Source: Microcaldota archaeon
Lineage (GTDB): Archaea > Micrarchaeota > Micrarchaeia > Anstonellales > Anstonellaceae
NCBI GenBank assembly: GCA_026413805.1
Contig: JAOAKE010000026.1
Coordinates: forward strand, 1-12,235
DNA: 12,235 bases
Direction: 5' to 3'
The first letter of the stretch is position 1, and each line of letters starts with the position of its first letter. The notes beneath the pieces are model-generated. The model was not told the DNA's origin, made no database searches, and saw nothing but the letters and a program-made list of their open reading frames with translations. Position numbers and translations under genes: made by a program. Below, one piece after another: positions 1 through 5,607 of the stretch.

Positions 1-398
1 GCGTAGTATTCAGCTGAAAACCAATTGGAAGTGGGTTCGTTGAACATAGCGCGTTTTTCCGTGATAGCCGCGCGGAGCCATTCAACAAGCGAAGCGGAAT
101 GGGGCGGCCTTTCCCCGAGAAGTAAAAAAGAGCTTATAGCATAAAAGGCTGTTGCAGGCGAGCTGTGAAGCTCCTTCCCCCTGCTAATCTTCTTTACGTA
201 GCTGAGTGTCTTTTCCCTGTGCTGAACATTCTCTTTAAGGATGGACAATATGGAAAGAGCAAAGTAGGTTTCAGAAATGCTTGAAGGAAACTCAAGGCCG
301 TAAAGCCTGCGCGCGAATGTGTAGCCGCCATCGGAGTTTTGCCTGCTCTTTACAAACCTTGACAGCCCTTTTGCATCTACTATGTCAGAAACTTCCAT
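1..398 (-). CDS. Prenyltransferase/squalene-oxidase-repeat protein, N-terminal part (runs off the window)
   Basis: An open frame on the minus strand reads without a stop to the window edge, giving about 132 residues of the N-terminal part. Near residues 16-24 it has the pattern FVKSRQNSDGGYTF, typical of the alpha-alpha barrel repeats of the prenyltransferase/squalene-cyclase fold (a Q-x-x-DGG-Y/F turn after a helix). This is followed by a helix with SSISETYFAL and further amphipathic helices. The substrate cannot be told: archaeal members of this repeat family are mostly uncharacterised, and active-site residues may lie in the missing part. I start at the ATG at 398 because AGGG lies 8 nt upstream; an in-frame ATG at 404 is only 2 nt from that motif. 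The leader is almost entirely a fluoride riboswitch, so expression probably responds to fluoride. No CrcB-like sequence is visible, but one could follow beyond the edge. Confidence 0.72.
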   Translation of the reverse strand, partial: MEVSDIVDAKGLSRFVKSRQNSDGGYTFARRLYGLEFPSSISETYFALSILSILKENVQHREKTLSYVKKISRGKELHSSPATAFYAISSFLLLGERPPHSASLVEWLRAAITEKRAMFNEPTSNWFSAEYY

Positions 399-415
399 TA
401 GCATTACCCTGAAAA

Positions 416-477
416 GTAGAAGCTATCAGCCCTTTGGGGGCGGTTTAGCTTGGTGCCAAGGCGAGCTTCATCGCCTT
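416..477 (-). promoter_or_regulatory. Fluoride riboswitch (crcB RNA aptamer)
   Basis: Read on the minus strand, P1 is GGCG (475-472) with CGCC (463-460), extendable by AA/TT. It encloses ATGAAGCT. GAAGCT of that loop (469-464) is perfectly complementary to AGCTTC (424-419), forming the pseudoknot. Between them are AAAC, a GCCC/GGGC hairpin (441-438 with 432-429), then TGAT and CTAC. This order, GGCGATGA...CGCC...AAAC.GCCC...GGGCTGAT...CTAC, is that of the Thermotoga petrophila fluoride aptamer as I remember it; the pseudoknot arms differ in sequence but keep pairing. One oddity is an insertion of about 12 nt between P1 and AAAC that can form its own CTTG/CAAG mini-hairpin (460-449). The aptamer ends 17 nt before the ATG at 398, with AGGG between, so translational control is plausible. 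Pairing is seen directly; fluoride binding is inferred. Confidence 0.9.
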
Positions 478-497
478 TGAATTATTGAATTACATAG

Positions 498-506
498 AAT
501 ATAAAC
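498..506 (-). promoter_or_regulatory. TATA box of the riboswitch-controlled transcript
   Basis: Minus-strand GTTTATATT lies about 25 nt upstream of position 477, the first base of the riboswitch P1. The transcript would therefore begin almost exactly at the aptamer. It also shows that the gene does not depend on read-through from the DHS-like gene ending at 536. Confidence 0.6.
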
Positions 507-535
507 AGAATTTAAATGTTGCTCCTTGGAGGGCT

Positions 536-1495
536 TCACCAATCCAGCACATATGCAAAAATCAGCGGTGCGACTATTGTTGCATCGGATTCAATTATGA
601 AGCGGGGTGTGTCCACATCCAGCTTGCCCCAAGTTATTTTCTCGTTTGGCACTGCGCCGGAATAGGAGCCATAGCTGGTTGTGGAGTCTGAAATTTGGCA
701 GAAATAGGACCAGAAGGGAACCTTTTGCTTCATGTCTTGTATTATCAGGGGCACAACGCAAATTGGAAAATCGCCTGCAATCCCGCCGCCGATTTGGAAG
801 AATCCAAGCTTGTGCTTTGTGGACTCTTTTTTATACCACTTGATTAGCTCTTCCATATAGTAAAGCCCGCTCTTGATGGTGTTGAGGTTTTTCAGCCCGC
901 CCTTAAAGTGCTGGGAAACAAACATGTTGCCTATGGTAGAATCCTCCCACCCTGGAACAAAAAGAGGCAGGTTTTTTTCTGCTGCTGCCATCAGCCAGCT
1001 GTCTTTTGGGTCTATTTCATAATGATGCTCCAGCCTGCCTGAAAGAAGAAGCTCATAAAAAGGCTGGTGGGGAAGGACCGACTTGCCCTCTTTTTCGTAT
1101 CTTTGCCAAAGCGCCAGCACTTCGCGCTCTACGCGCCTCATTGCCTCTTCCTCTGGAATGCAGGTGTCGGTGACACGATTATAGCCTTCTTCATAAAGCT
1201 TTTTTTCCTCTTCAGGTGTAAGGCAGCGGTAGTTGGGCAGCCTCTTGTAGTGCTTGTTTGCCACGAGGTTGAAGACATCTTCCTCCAAATTTGCGCCTGT
1301 GCAGGTAATTGCATGGACCTTGTCGCGCCGAATCATTTCTGCAAGTATTTTGCCAAGTTCGGCAGTGCTCATTGCCCCTGCCAGGGTTATCATCATCTTT
1401 CCACCGTCTTCAAGAAGCTTCACATATTGCTCTGAAGCATCAACTACGACAGCGGCATTGAAATGGAGAAAGTATTTTTTCAGGAATTGCCGCAT
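536..1495 (-). CDS. Deoxyhypusine synthase family protein, bacterial DHS-like branch
   Basis: This is a 319-residue member of the deoxyhypusine synthase family, NAD-dependent enzymes that move the aminobutyl group of spermidine either to a lysine of IF5A (DHS) or to a polyamine (homospermidine-type homologues). Visible blocks are AGAMSTAELGKIL and TCTGANLEEDVFNLV in the N-terminal half, VPGWEDSTIGN near the middle, FFQIGGGIAGDFP, and TTSYGSYSGAVPNEKITWGK near the C terminus. The last lysine, K291, matches the lysine that carries the enzyme-aminobutyl intermediate. The wording of these blocks matches the DHS-like proteins of Bacteroidetes and other bacteria as I remember them, not canonical archaeal DHS (SGA..DEAISWGK with a GGGVPKH block). 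The substrate is therefore uncertain. I start at the ATG at 1495, where family similarity begins. A TTG at 1510 with GGTGA five bases upstream is a credible alternative, adding five residues. Confidence 0.9.
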   Translation of the reverse strand: MRQFLKKYFLHFNAAVVVDASEQYVKLLEDGGKMMITLAGAMSTAELGKILAEMIRRDKVHAITCTGANLEEDVFNLVANKHYKRLPNYRCLTPEEEKKLYEEGYNRVTDTCIPEEEAMRRVEREVLALWQRYEKEGKSVLPHQPFYELLLSGRLEHHYEIDPKDSWLMAAAEKNLPLFVPGWEDSTIGNMFVSQHFKGGLKNLNTIKSGLYYMEELIKWYKKESTKHKLGFFQIGGGIAGDFPICVVPLIIQDMKQKVPFWSYFCQISDSTTSYGSYSGAVPNEKITWGKLDVDTPRFIIESDATIVAPLIFAYVLDW

Positions 1496-1540
1496 TTTAT
1501 ATTCAGACAAAATTCTCACCAAAGCCTAAAATTGCAATTA

Positions 1541-1554
1541 AAATTTATATTAAA
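1541..1554 (-). promoter_or_regulatory. TATA box for the DHS-like gene
   Basis: Minus-strand TTTAATATAAATTT is centred about 26 nt upstream of position 1522. Transcription would start near 1520, leaving a leader of about 10-25 nt that contains GGTGA (1520-1516). This argues against a protein start upstream of 1520. Confidence 0.5.
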
Positions 1555-1567
1555 TTCGGTGAAATGC

Positions 1568-1594
1568 AAAAAAAAGAAAAAGAAAAAAGAAAAA
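1568..1594 (-). terminator. U-rich intrinsic-type terminator after the lipoprotein gene
   Basis: Immediately after the lipoprotein stop codon the minus strand carries 27 nt made of T-runs of 5, 6, 5 and 8 separated by single Cs, with no hairpin. Archaeal RNA polymerase terminates at such tracts, and aCPSF1, encoded in this window, is known to assist termination at U-rich 3' ends. The tract lies between this operon and the DHS-like gene promoter. Confidence 0.7.
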
Positions 1595-1816
1595 TCATCC
1601 CTCTTCTAAGATTGGAAGCTCTTCAAGCTCCAGCTGCGCATCTTCCTCTTCAAAAAGAGAGAGGTCGGATTCTGCAATAATTGCTGAATCCTTGCTAACT
1701 GCTGCTGGAGGCTGCCCTGATGGCCCCTGTTGGGCTTGGTCTTCCTTTGCAGAAGAAGAGGTGCAGCCCAGAAGGACCACTGCGCAGAAAACAAGGACGG
1801 CAAGCAAGAGTTTCAT
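1595..1816 (-). CDS. Small secreted lipoprotein with acidic tail
   Basis: This 73-residue protein has a lipoprotein signal: positive start MK, hydrophobic stretch to residue 16, then lipobox LLGC with the modifiable cysteine at C18, followed by a small and polar stretch (TSSS). The mature part has a Gln/Pro/Gly-rich linker (about 26-40) and a strongly acidic C terminus (55-73, many Glu) with no recognised fold. The start is the ATG at 1816, preceded by GGGGTGA about 5 nt away; a longer frame upstream lacks this signal and would bury the signal peptide. It lies 13 nt downstream of the glycoprotein gene stop, so the two are almost surely co-transcribed and may act together at the cell surface. 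The function is unknown. Confidence 0.8.
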   Translation of the reverse strand: MKLLLAVLVFCAVVLLGCTSSSAKEDQAQQGPSGQPPAAVSKDSAIIAESDLSLFEEEDAQLELEELPILEEG

Positions 1817-1829
1817 CCTTTCACCCCTT

Positions 1830-3026
1830 TTATTGGCTTTGCTCCGCACGCGGCGATGGCCCAGTTATTCCAACTGCTGACTTGAGCATGTTGTTCTGGC
1901 GCAGGTACTCGCGCAATAGCTTTGCTGCATCTTTCAGGCTGCCCCAAATCAAATCGCCCTGTGCATTGCTGTACTGCGAAGTGCCTACTTGTTCCAGGGT
2001 GGTCCTTGCAGTGTTGAGCTTCGCTTGTGCTTGGGAAAGCAGTGAGGAATTTGTAGAGTTTGTTGAGTTTGTGCTTGCCGCGTTCAAGATTGCCTGCAGG
2101 CGCTCAAGGTTTATTTTTGCAAACCCATGGTAGTTTTGAGGCGGGCTTTGGGCTGTTCCGTTGCAGCCATCCCCAAGGCAGTAGATCTTCAGGGCTTCCA
2201 TTATTGTGGTTGTGTTGTTGCTTGCAATTGCATTTTCAATGGGGCGGATGACGTTGGCCTTTGCGCCGTCAATTACTGATTGCATGCCGGCAGTTGAAAT
2301 TCCTTTTTCCCCTAATTTGTCAGTGGACTTTTGCCAGCTTTGTATAATTGCGTTGTAATGGCTCAGCCGGGCAATTCCAAGGTTAGCCCTTGCCTCTTTC
2401 TCGCAGCCCTTCATTGCCTGAAGGCTTACTTGGTGCGAATCCTTAAGCTGCTGCTGGATTTCTTTGCTGACGTTGTAGTTTCTGAACCTGCTGCGCTCTT
2501 GGGCAAGAAGCCGGACTGCCTCTGCCATGTCTTTGCGCAGGGTGCCTGAGATAAACTCCTTTAGCACAGTGGTGTTGTTTCCTGCCGACAAAGACTCCAG
2601 CTTGAGCCTGTCCTCTGCCAGCTTTTCAAGCACAGGGGAAAGGGATGCAGAAGTTTGGGGAACGGCAGATATTGTGTCTTCTATTATGGATATGGTGGCA
2701 TCAAGGCGGCAGGAGAGGTGCTCGGCTTGGACAGAAGCAAAATTACCTTTCTGTGCTTCGCGGTCCCTAACCTGCTTTTGCACTTTTATCCCAATTCCTT
2801 TCATCCGCTCGCCCATGTTAGCGAGCCGCTCTTTCCACTCGCCTATCTTCAGTGGGGGCTTTTCTTTTTTTTCTTCAATTTTCAGCCCTAACTTGTCTTC
2901 GCCCATTTTGTGCCTTTTCTCAAGCTCAGCCCCATTGCCGCTAAAAAAGGGGGCGGCAAAAAGAGAGGCTGCAAGCACTGCCACAAGAAAGGCGGCGACA
3001 AGCATTCCTCTTTTCCAGACTTCCAT
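1830..3026 (-). CDS. Secreted or membrane-anchored helical glycoprotein, unknown function
   Basis: This 398-residue protein has an N-terminal hydrophobic segment (about 8-28: VAAFLVAVLAASLFAAPFF), either a signal peptide or an N-terminal anchor. A Lys/Glu-rich charged region (33-95) follows, then a long predominantly helical ectodomain of predicted amphipathic helices. N-glycosylation sequons are frequent (N150/N151, N185, N270/N271, N289), ending with a tandem NSTNSTNSS run at 320-328. Four cysteines (C106, C208, C283, C288) could form disulfides; C283 and C288 flank a small LGDG turn. No enzyme motif is visible and I do not recognise the family. The start is the ATG at 3026 with GGTGA about 6 nt upstream. 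It is the first gene of a two-gene operon with the lipoprotein. An adhesin, sensor or envelope scaffold would all fit; none is shown. Confidence 0.8.
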   Translation of the reverse strand: MEVWKRGMLVAAFLVAVLAASLFAAPFFSGNGAELEKRHKMGEDKLGLKIEEKKEKPPLKIGEWKERLANMGERMKGIGIKVQKQVRDREAQKGNFASVQAEHLSCRLDATISIIEDTISAVPQTSASLSPVLEKLAEDRLKLESLSAGNNTTVLKEFISGTLRKDMAEAVRLLAQERSRFRNYNVSKEIQQQLKDSHQVSLQAMKGCEKEARANLGIARLSHYNAIIQSWQKSTDKLGEKGISTAGMQSVIDGAKANVIRPIENAIASNNTTTIMEALKIYCLGDGCNGTAQSPPQNYHGFAKINLERLQAILNAASTNSTNSTNSSLLSQAQAKLNTARTTLEQVGTSQYSNAQGDLIWGSLKDAAKLLREYLRQNNMLKSAVGITGPSPRAEQSQ

Positions 3027-3060
3027 AAAATCACCTTGCTGTGATGGGCTGGGGCGTTTT

Positions 3061-3071
3061 TATTTATATAT
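3061..3071 (-). promoter_or_regulatory. TATA box for the glycoprotein-lipoprotein operon
   Basis: Minus-strand ATATATAAATA lies about 40 bp before the ATG at 3026. It predicts transcription starting near 3041 and a short leader that includes the GGTGA ribosome-binding site. It is in the roughly 200-bp AT-rich divergent spacer 3027-3226, where I see no gene or RNA structure. Confidence 0.55.
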
Positions 3072-3147
3072 TTTCTTTTTTGTTTAGAAAAACAAAGCTT
3101 TATAGATGCTTATTTCTTCAAGATAAACTTTATTGTTGCTTTTTTTA

Positions 3148-3157
3148 GTTTATAAAC
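3148..3157. promoter_or_regulatory. Palindromic TATA-like element GTTTATAAAC
   Basis: A 10-bp perfect palindrome in the divergent spacer. It could act as a TATA box on either strand, giving a plus-strand start near 3182, or as a regulator site. The identical 10-mer is centred in the other divergent spacer at 9589-9598. For the plus-strand gene here, the box at 3197-3206 fits the start better. Confidence 0.35.
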
Positions 3158-3196
3158 CCATAAATCTGCTTTTTGTTGAAGCAGGACGAAAGGCGG

Positions 3197-3206
3197 TTAT
3201 TTAAAA
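3197..3206 (+). promoter_or_regulatory. TATA box of the surface-sensor operon (leaderless start)
   Basis: TTATTTAAAA is centred about 25 bp upstream of the ATG at 3227, so transcription should begin at or next to the start codon. No Shine-Dalgarno motif precedes that ATG, which agrees with a leaderless mRNA. Confidence 0.5.
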
Positions 3207-3226
3207 CTATATTGAGAATTGGCTGC

Positions 3227-3970
3227 ATGAAAAAGTGGGAAGCGCTCCTTGTGTTTTTGGCTTTGCAGCCTGTATTGTTTGGCGCAATCCTTCAAGGGAC
3301 GGTCTATGACTCTGAGACGCTTGAGGAGGCAGAATGGGCAATAGTGAAAATAAATACCATCCCCGAGCAAACAAAGGTCGCAAAGGGAGGGGAATATTCT
3401 TTTTTTGTCCCCGCAGGCAATTACACAATAACTGCCTACTCTGCAGGCGGAGAGCGAGTTGCAGCTGAAAATGTTGAAATAGAAGGGGATGGAAATTTTA
3501 CGCTTGACTTGCTTCTTTTCCCAAAAGAAGGCCTCTCTGTGCCAGCTGTTGAAAAAGAAGAGGAAATTGGAGGGGAGCTTTCAGAGGAAATTGAAATTGG
3601 AGGTGCAGGCAGCGGCAAGGCTGAAAGCGAAAGGGGTTTTGTAGATGCCGCAAGGAGCATCGCCTTAATTGTAATATTTGGCTTGATTGTGCTTTATGTC
3701 TTGAAAAAAAGAAAATTCACAGGAAAGGGGCGGGAAGAAAAAGGCGGGGCTCCAAGGCCCATTCGCACCTTAGTTGTTGAGCCAGAGCAGAGGGAGGCTA
3801 TTGAAATTATAGAAAAATCTGGCGGGGCAATCACACAAAAAGAGCTTCGCAAAAAGCTACCTTATTCCGAGGCGAAGGTCAGCCTCCTGTTAACCGAGCT
3901 GGAGCAGGAAGGAATTGTCAAGCGCTTCAAGCGAGGAAGGGGGAATATAATTAAGCTTTTGAAAAAATAA
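3227..3970 (+). CDS. Membrane-anchored winged-helix regulator with beta-sandwich ectodomain
   Basis: This 247-residue protein combines two worlds. Residues 1-20 are a signal peptide. Residues 22-99 look like a carboxypeptidase-regulatory-like/PEGA-type beta sandwich (GTVYDSETLEEAEWAIVKIN, GGEYSFFVPAGNYTITA) with sequons at N65 and N90. An acidic and glycine-rich linker follows (108-137), then one transmembrane helix (about 142-160) flanked by KKRK on the inside. The C-terminal 60 residues (about 185-247) form a MarR-like winged helix: QREAIEIIEKSGGAITQKELRKKL, then SEAKVSLLLTELEQEGIVKRFKRGRG. The layout predicts an outside sensor and an inside DNA-binding domain, a one-component membrane regulator known from archaea in general form. 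The start is the ATG at 3227, which fits the signal peptide and the TATA spacing; an upstream TTG would destroy the signal peptide. It is the first gene of a three-gene operon. Confidence 0.85.
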   Translation: MKKWEALLVFLALQPVLFGAILQGTVYDSETLEEAEWAIVKINTIPEQTKVAKGGEYSFFVPAGNYTITAYSAGGERVAAENVEIEGDGNFTLDLLLFPKEGLSVPAVEKEEEIGGELSEEIEIGGAGSGKAESERGFVDAARSIALIVIFGLIVLYVLKKRKFTGKGREEKGGAPRPIRTLVVEPEQREAIEIIEKSGGAITQKELRKKLPYSEAKVSLLLTELEQEGIVKRFKRGRGNIIKLLKK

Positions 3971-3984
3971 AAGAGGCGATAGAT

Positions 3985-4140
3985 ATGAGCATATCTGAAT
4001 GCCCGGTATGCACCTACCACATTGCCCTGCCACAATATATGAAAGAGGGAGATGAGATGCCCTGCCCTGACTGCGGGGCTTTCCTTCGGCTGGTCAGCTT
4101 AAGCCCGCCAATCTTCAAGGAGATAAAGGGGGAAGAGTGA
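3985..4140 (+). CDS. LysW-like small zinc-ribbon protein
   Basis: This 51-residue protein has two CxxC knuckles, CPVC (residues 6-9) and CPDC (27-30), followed by GAFLRLVSLSPP. The order and spacing, with GDEMPCPDCGA before the second knuckle, resemble LysW/ArgW, the amino-group carrier proteins of lysine and arginine synthesis (about 54 residues). It lacks the conserved C-terminal EDWGE on whose final glutamate LysW carries its substrate; it ends in KGEE, so a terminal glutamate is present but the motif is not. No lysine-biosynthesis gene is near. A structural zinc ribbon, for example a partner of the membrane regulator, is as likely as a carrier. GAGGCGAT lies just before the ATG. It begins 14 nt after the regulator stop, and its TGA overlaps a possible GTG start of the next gene. 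Confidence 0.8.
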   Translation: MSISECPVCTYHIALPQYMKEGDEMPCPDCGAFLRLVSLSPPIFKEIKGEE

Positions 4141-4142
4141 GC

Positions 4143-5600
4143 ATGAAAGGAAGGCTGTTTGCAATTGTGCTATTAATCTTGGCGAGCGCCAATTACTGCG
4201 CTTGGACCCAGCCATTCAACATAATGGCAATTGACCAGGAGGGAAAGGCAGTTGAGGGTGCAAATGTCGTTATAACCTACCAGAAAGCCAACCGCTATTC
4301 AGAAAATGACGGCAGGATAGAGGGAAGGACCGATGAAAATGGGCAGTTCTTTGCCGTTTTGTCAAATTCTGTGAAAGAAGAGTTTGAGAACCGCAAGGTT
4401 AGGATTTCAATCTCGCACTACTATGGCGGAAATGAGACCATAGATGAAGTGGCTGAAAACAGCGAAAATTTCAAGAATGTGATCTGGGTTGCGCCTTTCA
4501 GGGTTGTCTCATTGAGCGTGATGGTAAGCGACAGCGAAGGGATGCCAATAACTGGCGCCCCTGTCTCCGTATATGGCATAAAGCTACAAAAGTTGACAGA
4601 TGAGCTGGGCATTGCAGTTTTTCCTGTTGCGGCTGGCTCGCCTGCCGCAGGAGTGGTCAGATACAAGGAAGGGTTTTACCCCTTCTCAGCTGAAGGAAGC
4701 AACGAAGACTATTTGGTAGCGGTAGTTGTGCCTGCAGAGAAAAGGGAGGGGAATGAAAGCAAAAAGCTGCTGGTGGACATCAGGGTTGCCCTCCCTGACG
4801 AAACCCCGGTGCCCTTCCTGCCCATCAACTTGACTTACAGCGGAAAAAAGCAGTTTGGCAGGACTGACAAGGATGGAAAAGCCTCTTTCTTAGTGGATGG
4901 AACGGGCGGCAATGCAAGCCTTGAGTTTGTGCACAATGAAATTTCCTACAACAAAAGCTATGAGGTTCGCGAAAACTTCTCTGCAAAAATAGTCTTGGAG
5001 CCTGCCCTTAAGATAACCTCTTTTCTTGCAAAAAAAGAGAGTGAAAATTGCTACAAGGTAATCGCAAACATCAGCGACCCGCGCCGCCATCTGCCAATCG
5101 AGGTCCAAATCACAAAAATAATGCCTTATTTTAATAGCACCCTGCCAACAAAAATTGAGGAAGGGAGCCTGTTTTACACCCAACTGTGCATCACAAGAGA
5201 CACCAAGGTCCAAGCCTCGGCTTGGAACAAGTATGATTACTCCAAAAGCGAAATTATTGAGCTAAAATATGTTGCACCCAGCCCCCAGCCACCACCCCCG
5301 ATTCCAACCTTGGTGCTGCCACCGGAAAAGGAAGAAGAAATTTCGCTGGAAGACATGGCTCTTTCTGTTGCCATCTTTGCAGTCATCGGGGCGGCGGTCG
5401 CCATACTCATCACGATTAAAAGCAGGTTCGGGGAGATTAAGCGCTCCATCACCATCTTTTTAAGGGACATGCTCGGAAAAATGAGGCCTCCTGAAAAGGC
5501 AAAGGAGCAAAAGGAAGAACCGAAAGAAAGCAAGAGCAATGGACAGCCTGAAAAGAAGGGCAAGAAAGCCGGCAAGGAAGAAGGCGCAAAGCCAAAGTAA
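4143..5600 (+). CDS. Membrane-anchored surface protein with several beta-sandwich domains
   Basis: This 485-residue protein has a signal peptide (1-23). At least three carboxypeptidase-regulatory/Ig-like beta-sandwich repeats follow, at about 25-115, 121-198 and 208-287. Each begins with a strand plus an EG or DE turn (IDQEGKAVEGANVVI; SDSEGMPITGAPVSV; LPDETPVPFLPINL), and repeats carry a TDENG/TDELG/TDKDG signature before the last strands. A fourth module at 288-376 contains paired cysteines C303 and C349. A proline-rich stalk (380-394), one transmembrane helix (about 405-425) and a cytoplasmic tail rich in Lys/Glu (450-485) complete it. Many sequons (such as N97, N204, N257, N278, N331) suggest glycosylation. 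The start is the ATG at 4143 with GGGGG upstream; a GTG at 4137 adds two residues. No catalytic motif is visible. Being co-transcribed with the membrane regulator suggests a shared envelope role. Confidence 0.85.
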   Translation: MKGRLFAIVLLILASANYCAWTQPFNIMAIDQEGKAVEGANVVITYQKANRYSENDGRIEGRTDENGQFFAVLSNSVKEEFENRKVRISISHYYGGNETIDEVAENSENFKNVIWVAPFRVVSLSVMVSDSEGMPITGAPVSVYGIKLQKLTDELGIAVFPVAAGSPAAGVVRYKEGFYPFSAEGSNEDYLVAVVVPAEKREGNESKKLLVDIRVALPDETPVPFLPINLTYSGKKQFGRTDKDGKASFLVDGTGGNASLEFVHNEISYNKSYEVRENFSAKIVLEPALKITSFLAKKESENCYKVIANISDPRRHLPIEVQITKIMPYFNSTLPTKIEEGSLFYTQLCITRDTKVQASAWNKYDYSKSEIIELKYVAPSPQPPPPIPTLVLPPEKEEEISLEDMALSVAIFAVIGAAVAILITIKSRFGEIKRSITIFLRDMLGKMRPPEKAKEQKEEPKESKSNGQPEKKGKKAGKEEGAKPK

Positions 5601-5607
5601 GGCTGCC

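Noticed and set aside
416..477. C/D-box sRNA or tRNA in the structured region before the first gene
   Set aside because: GATGA and CTGA occur, but there is no D'/C' pair or kink-turn stem, and no cloverleaf. The pseudoknot and motif order explain the sequence fully as a fluoride riboswitch.
458..477. Hairpin AAGGCG/CGCCTT as a terminator of a neighbouring gene
   Set aside because: It has no T-run after it on either strand and forms P1 of the riboswitch.
1496..1522. Upstream TTG start at 1522 for the DHS-like gene
   Set aside because: It lies at or before the predicted transcription start and has no ribosome site; family similarity begins near the ATG at 1495.
2527..3087. Long open frame on the plus strand opposite the glycoprotein gene (186 codons)
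   Set aside because: It is antisense to a gene with a clear signal segment, ribosome site and operon partner; its product is Ser/Phe-rich low-complexity without a family match.
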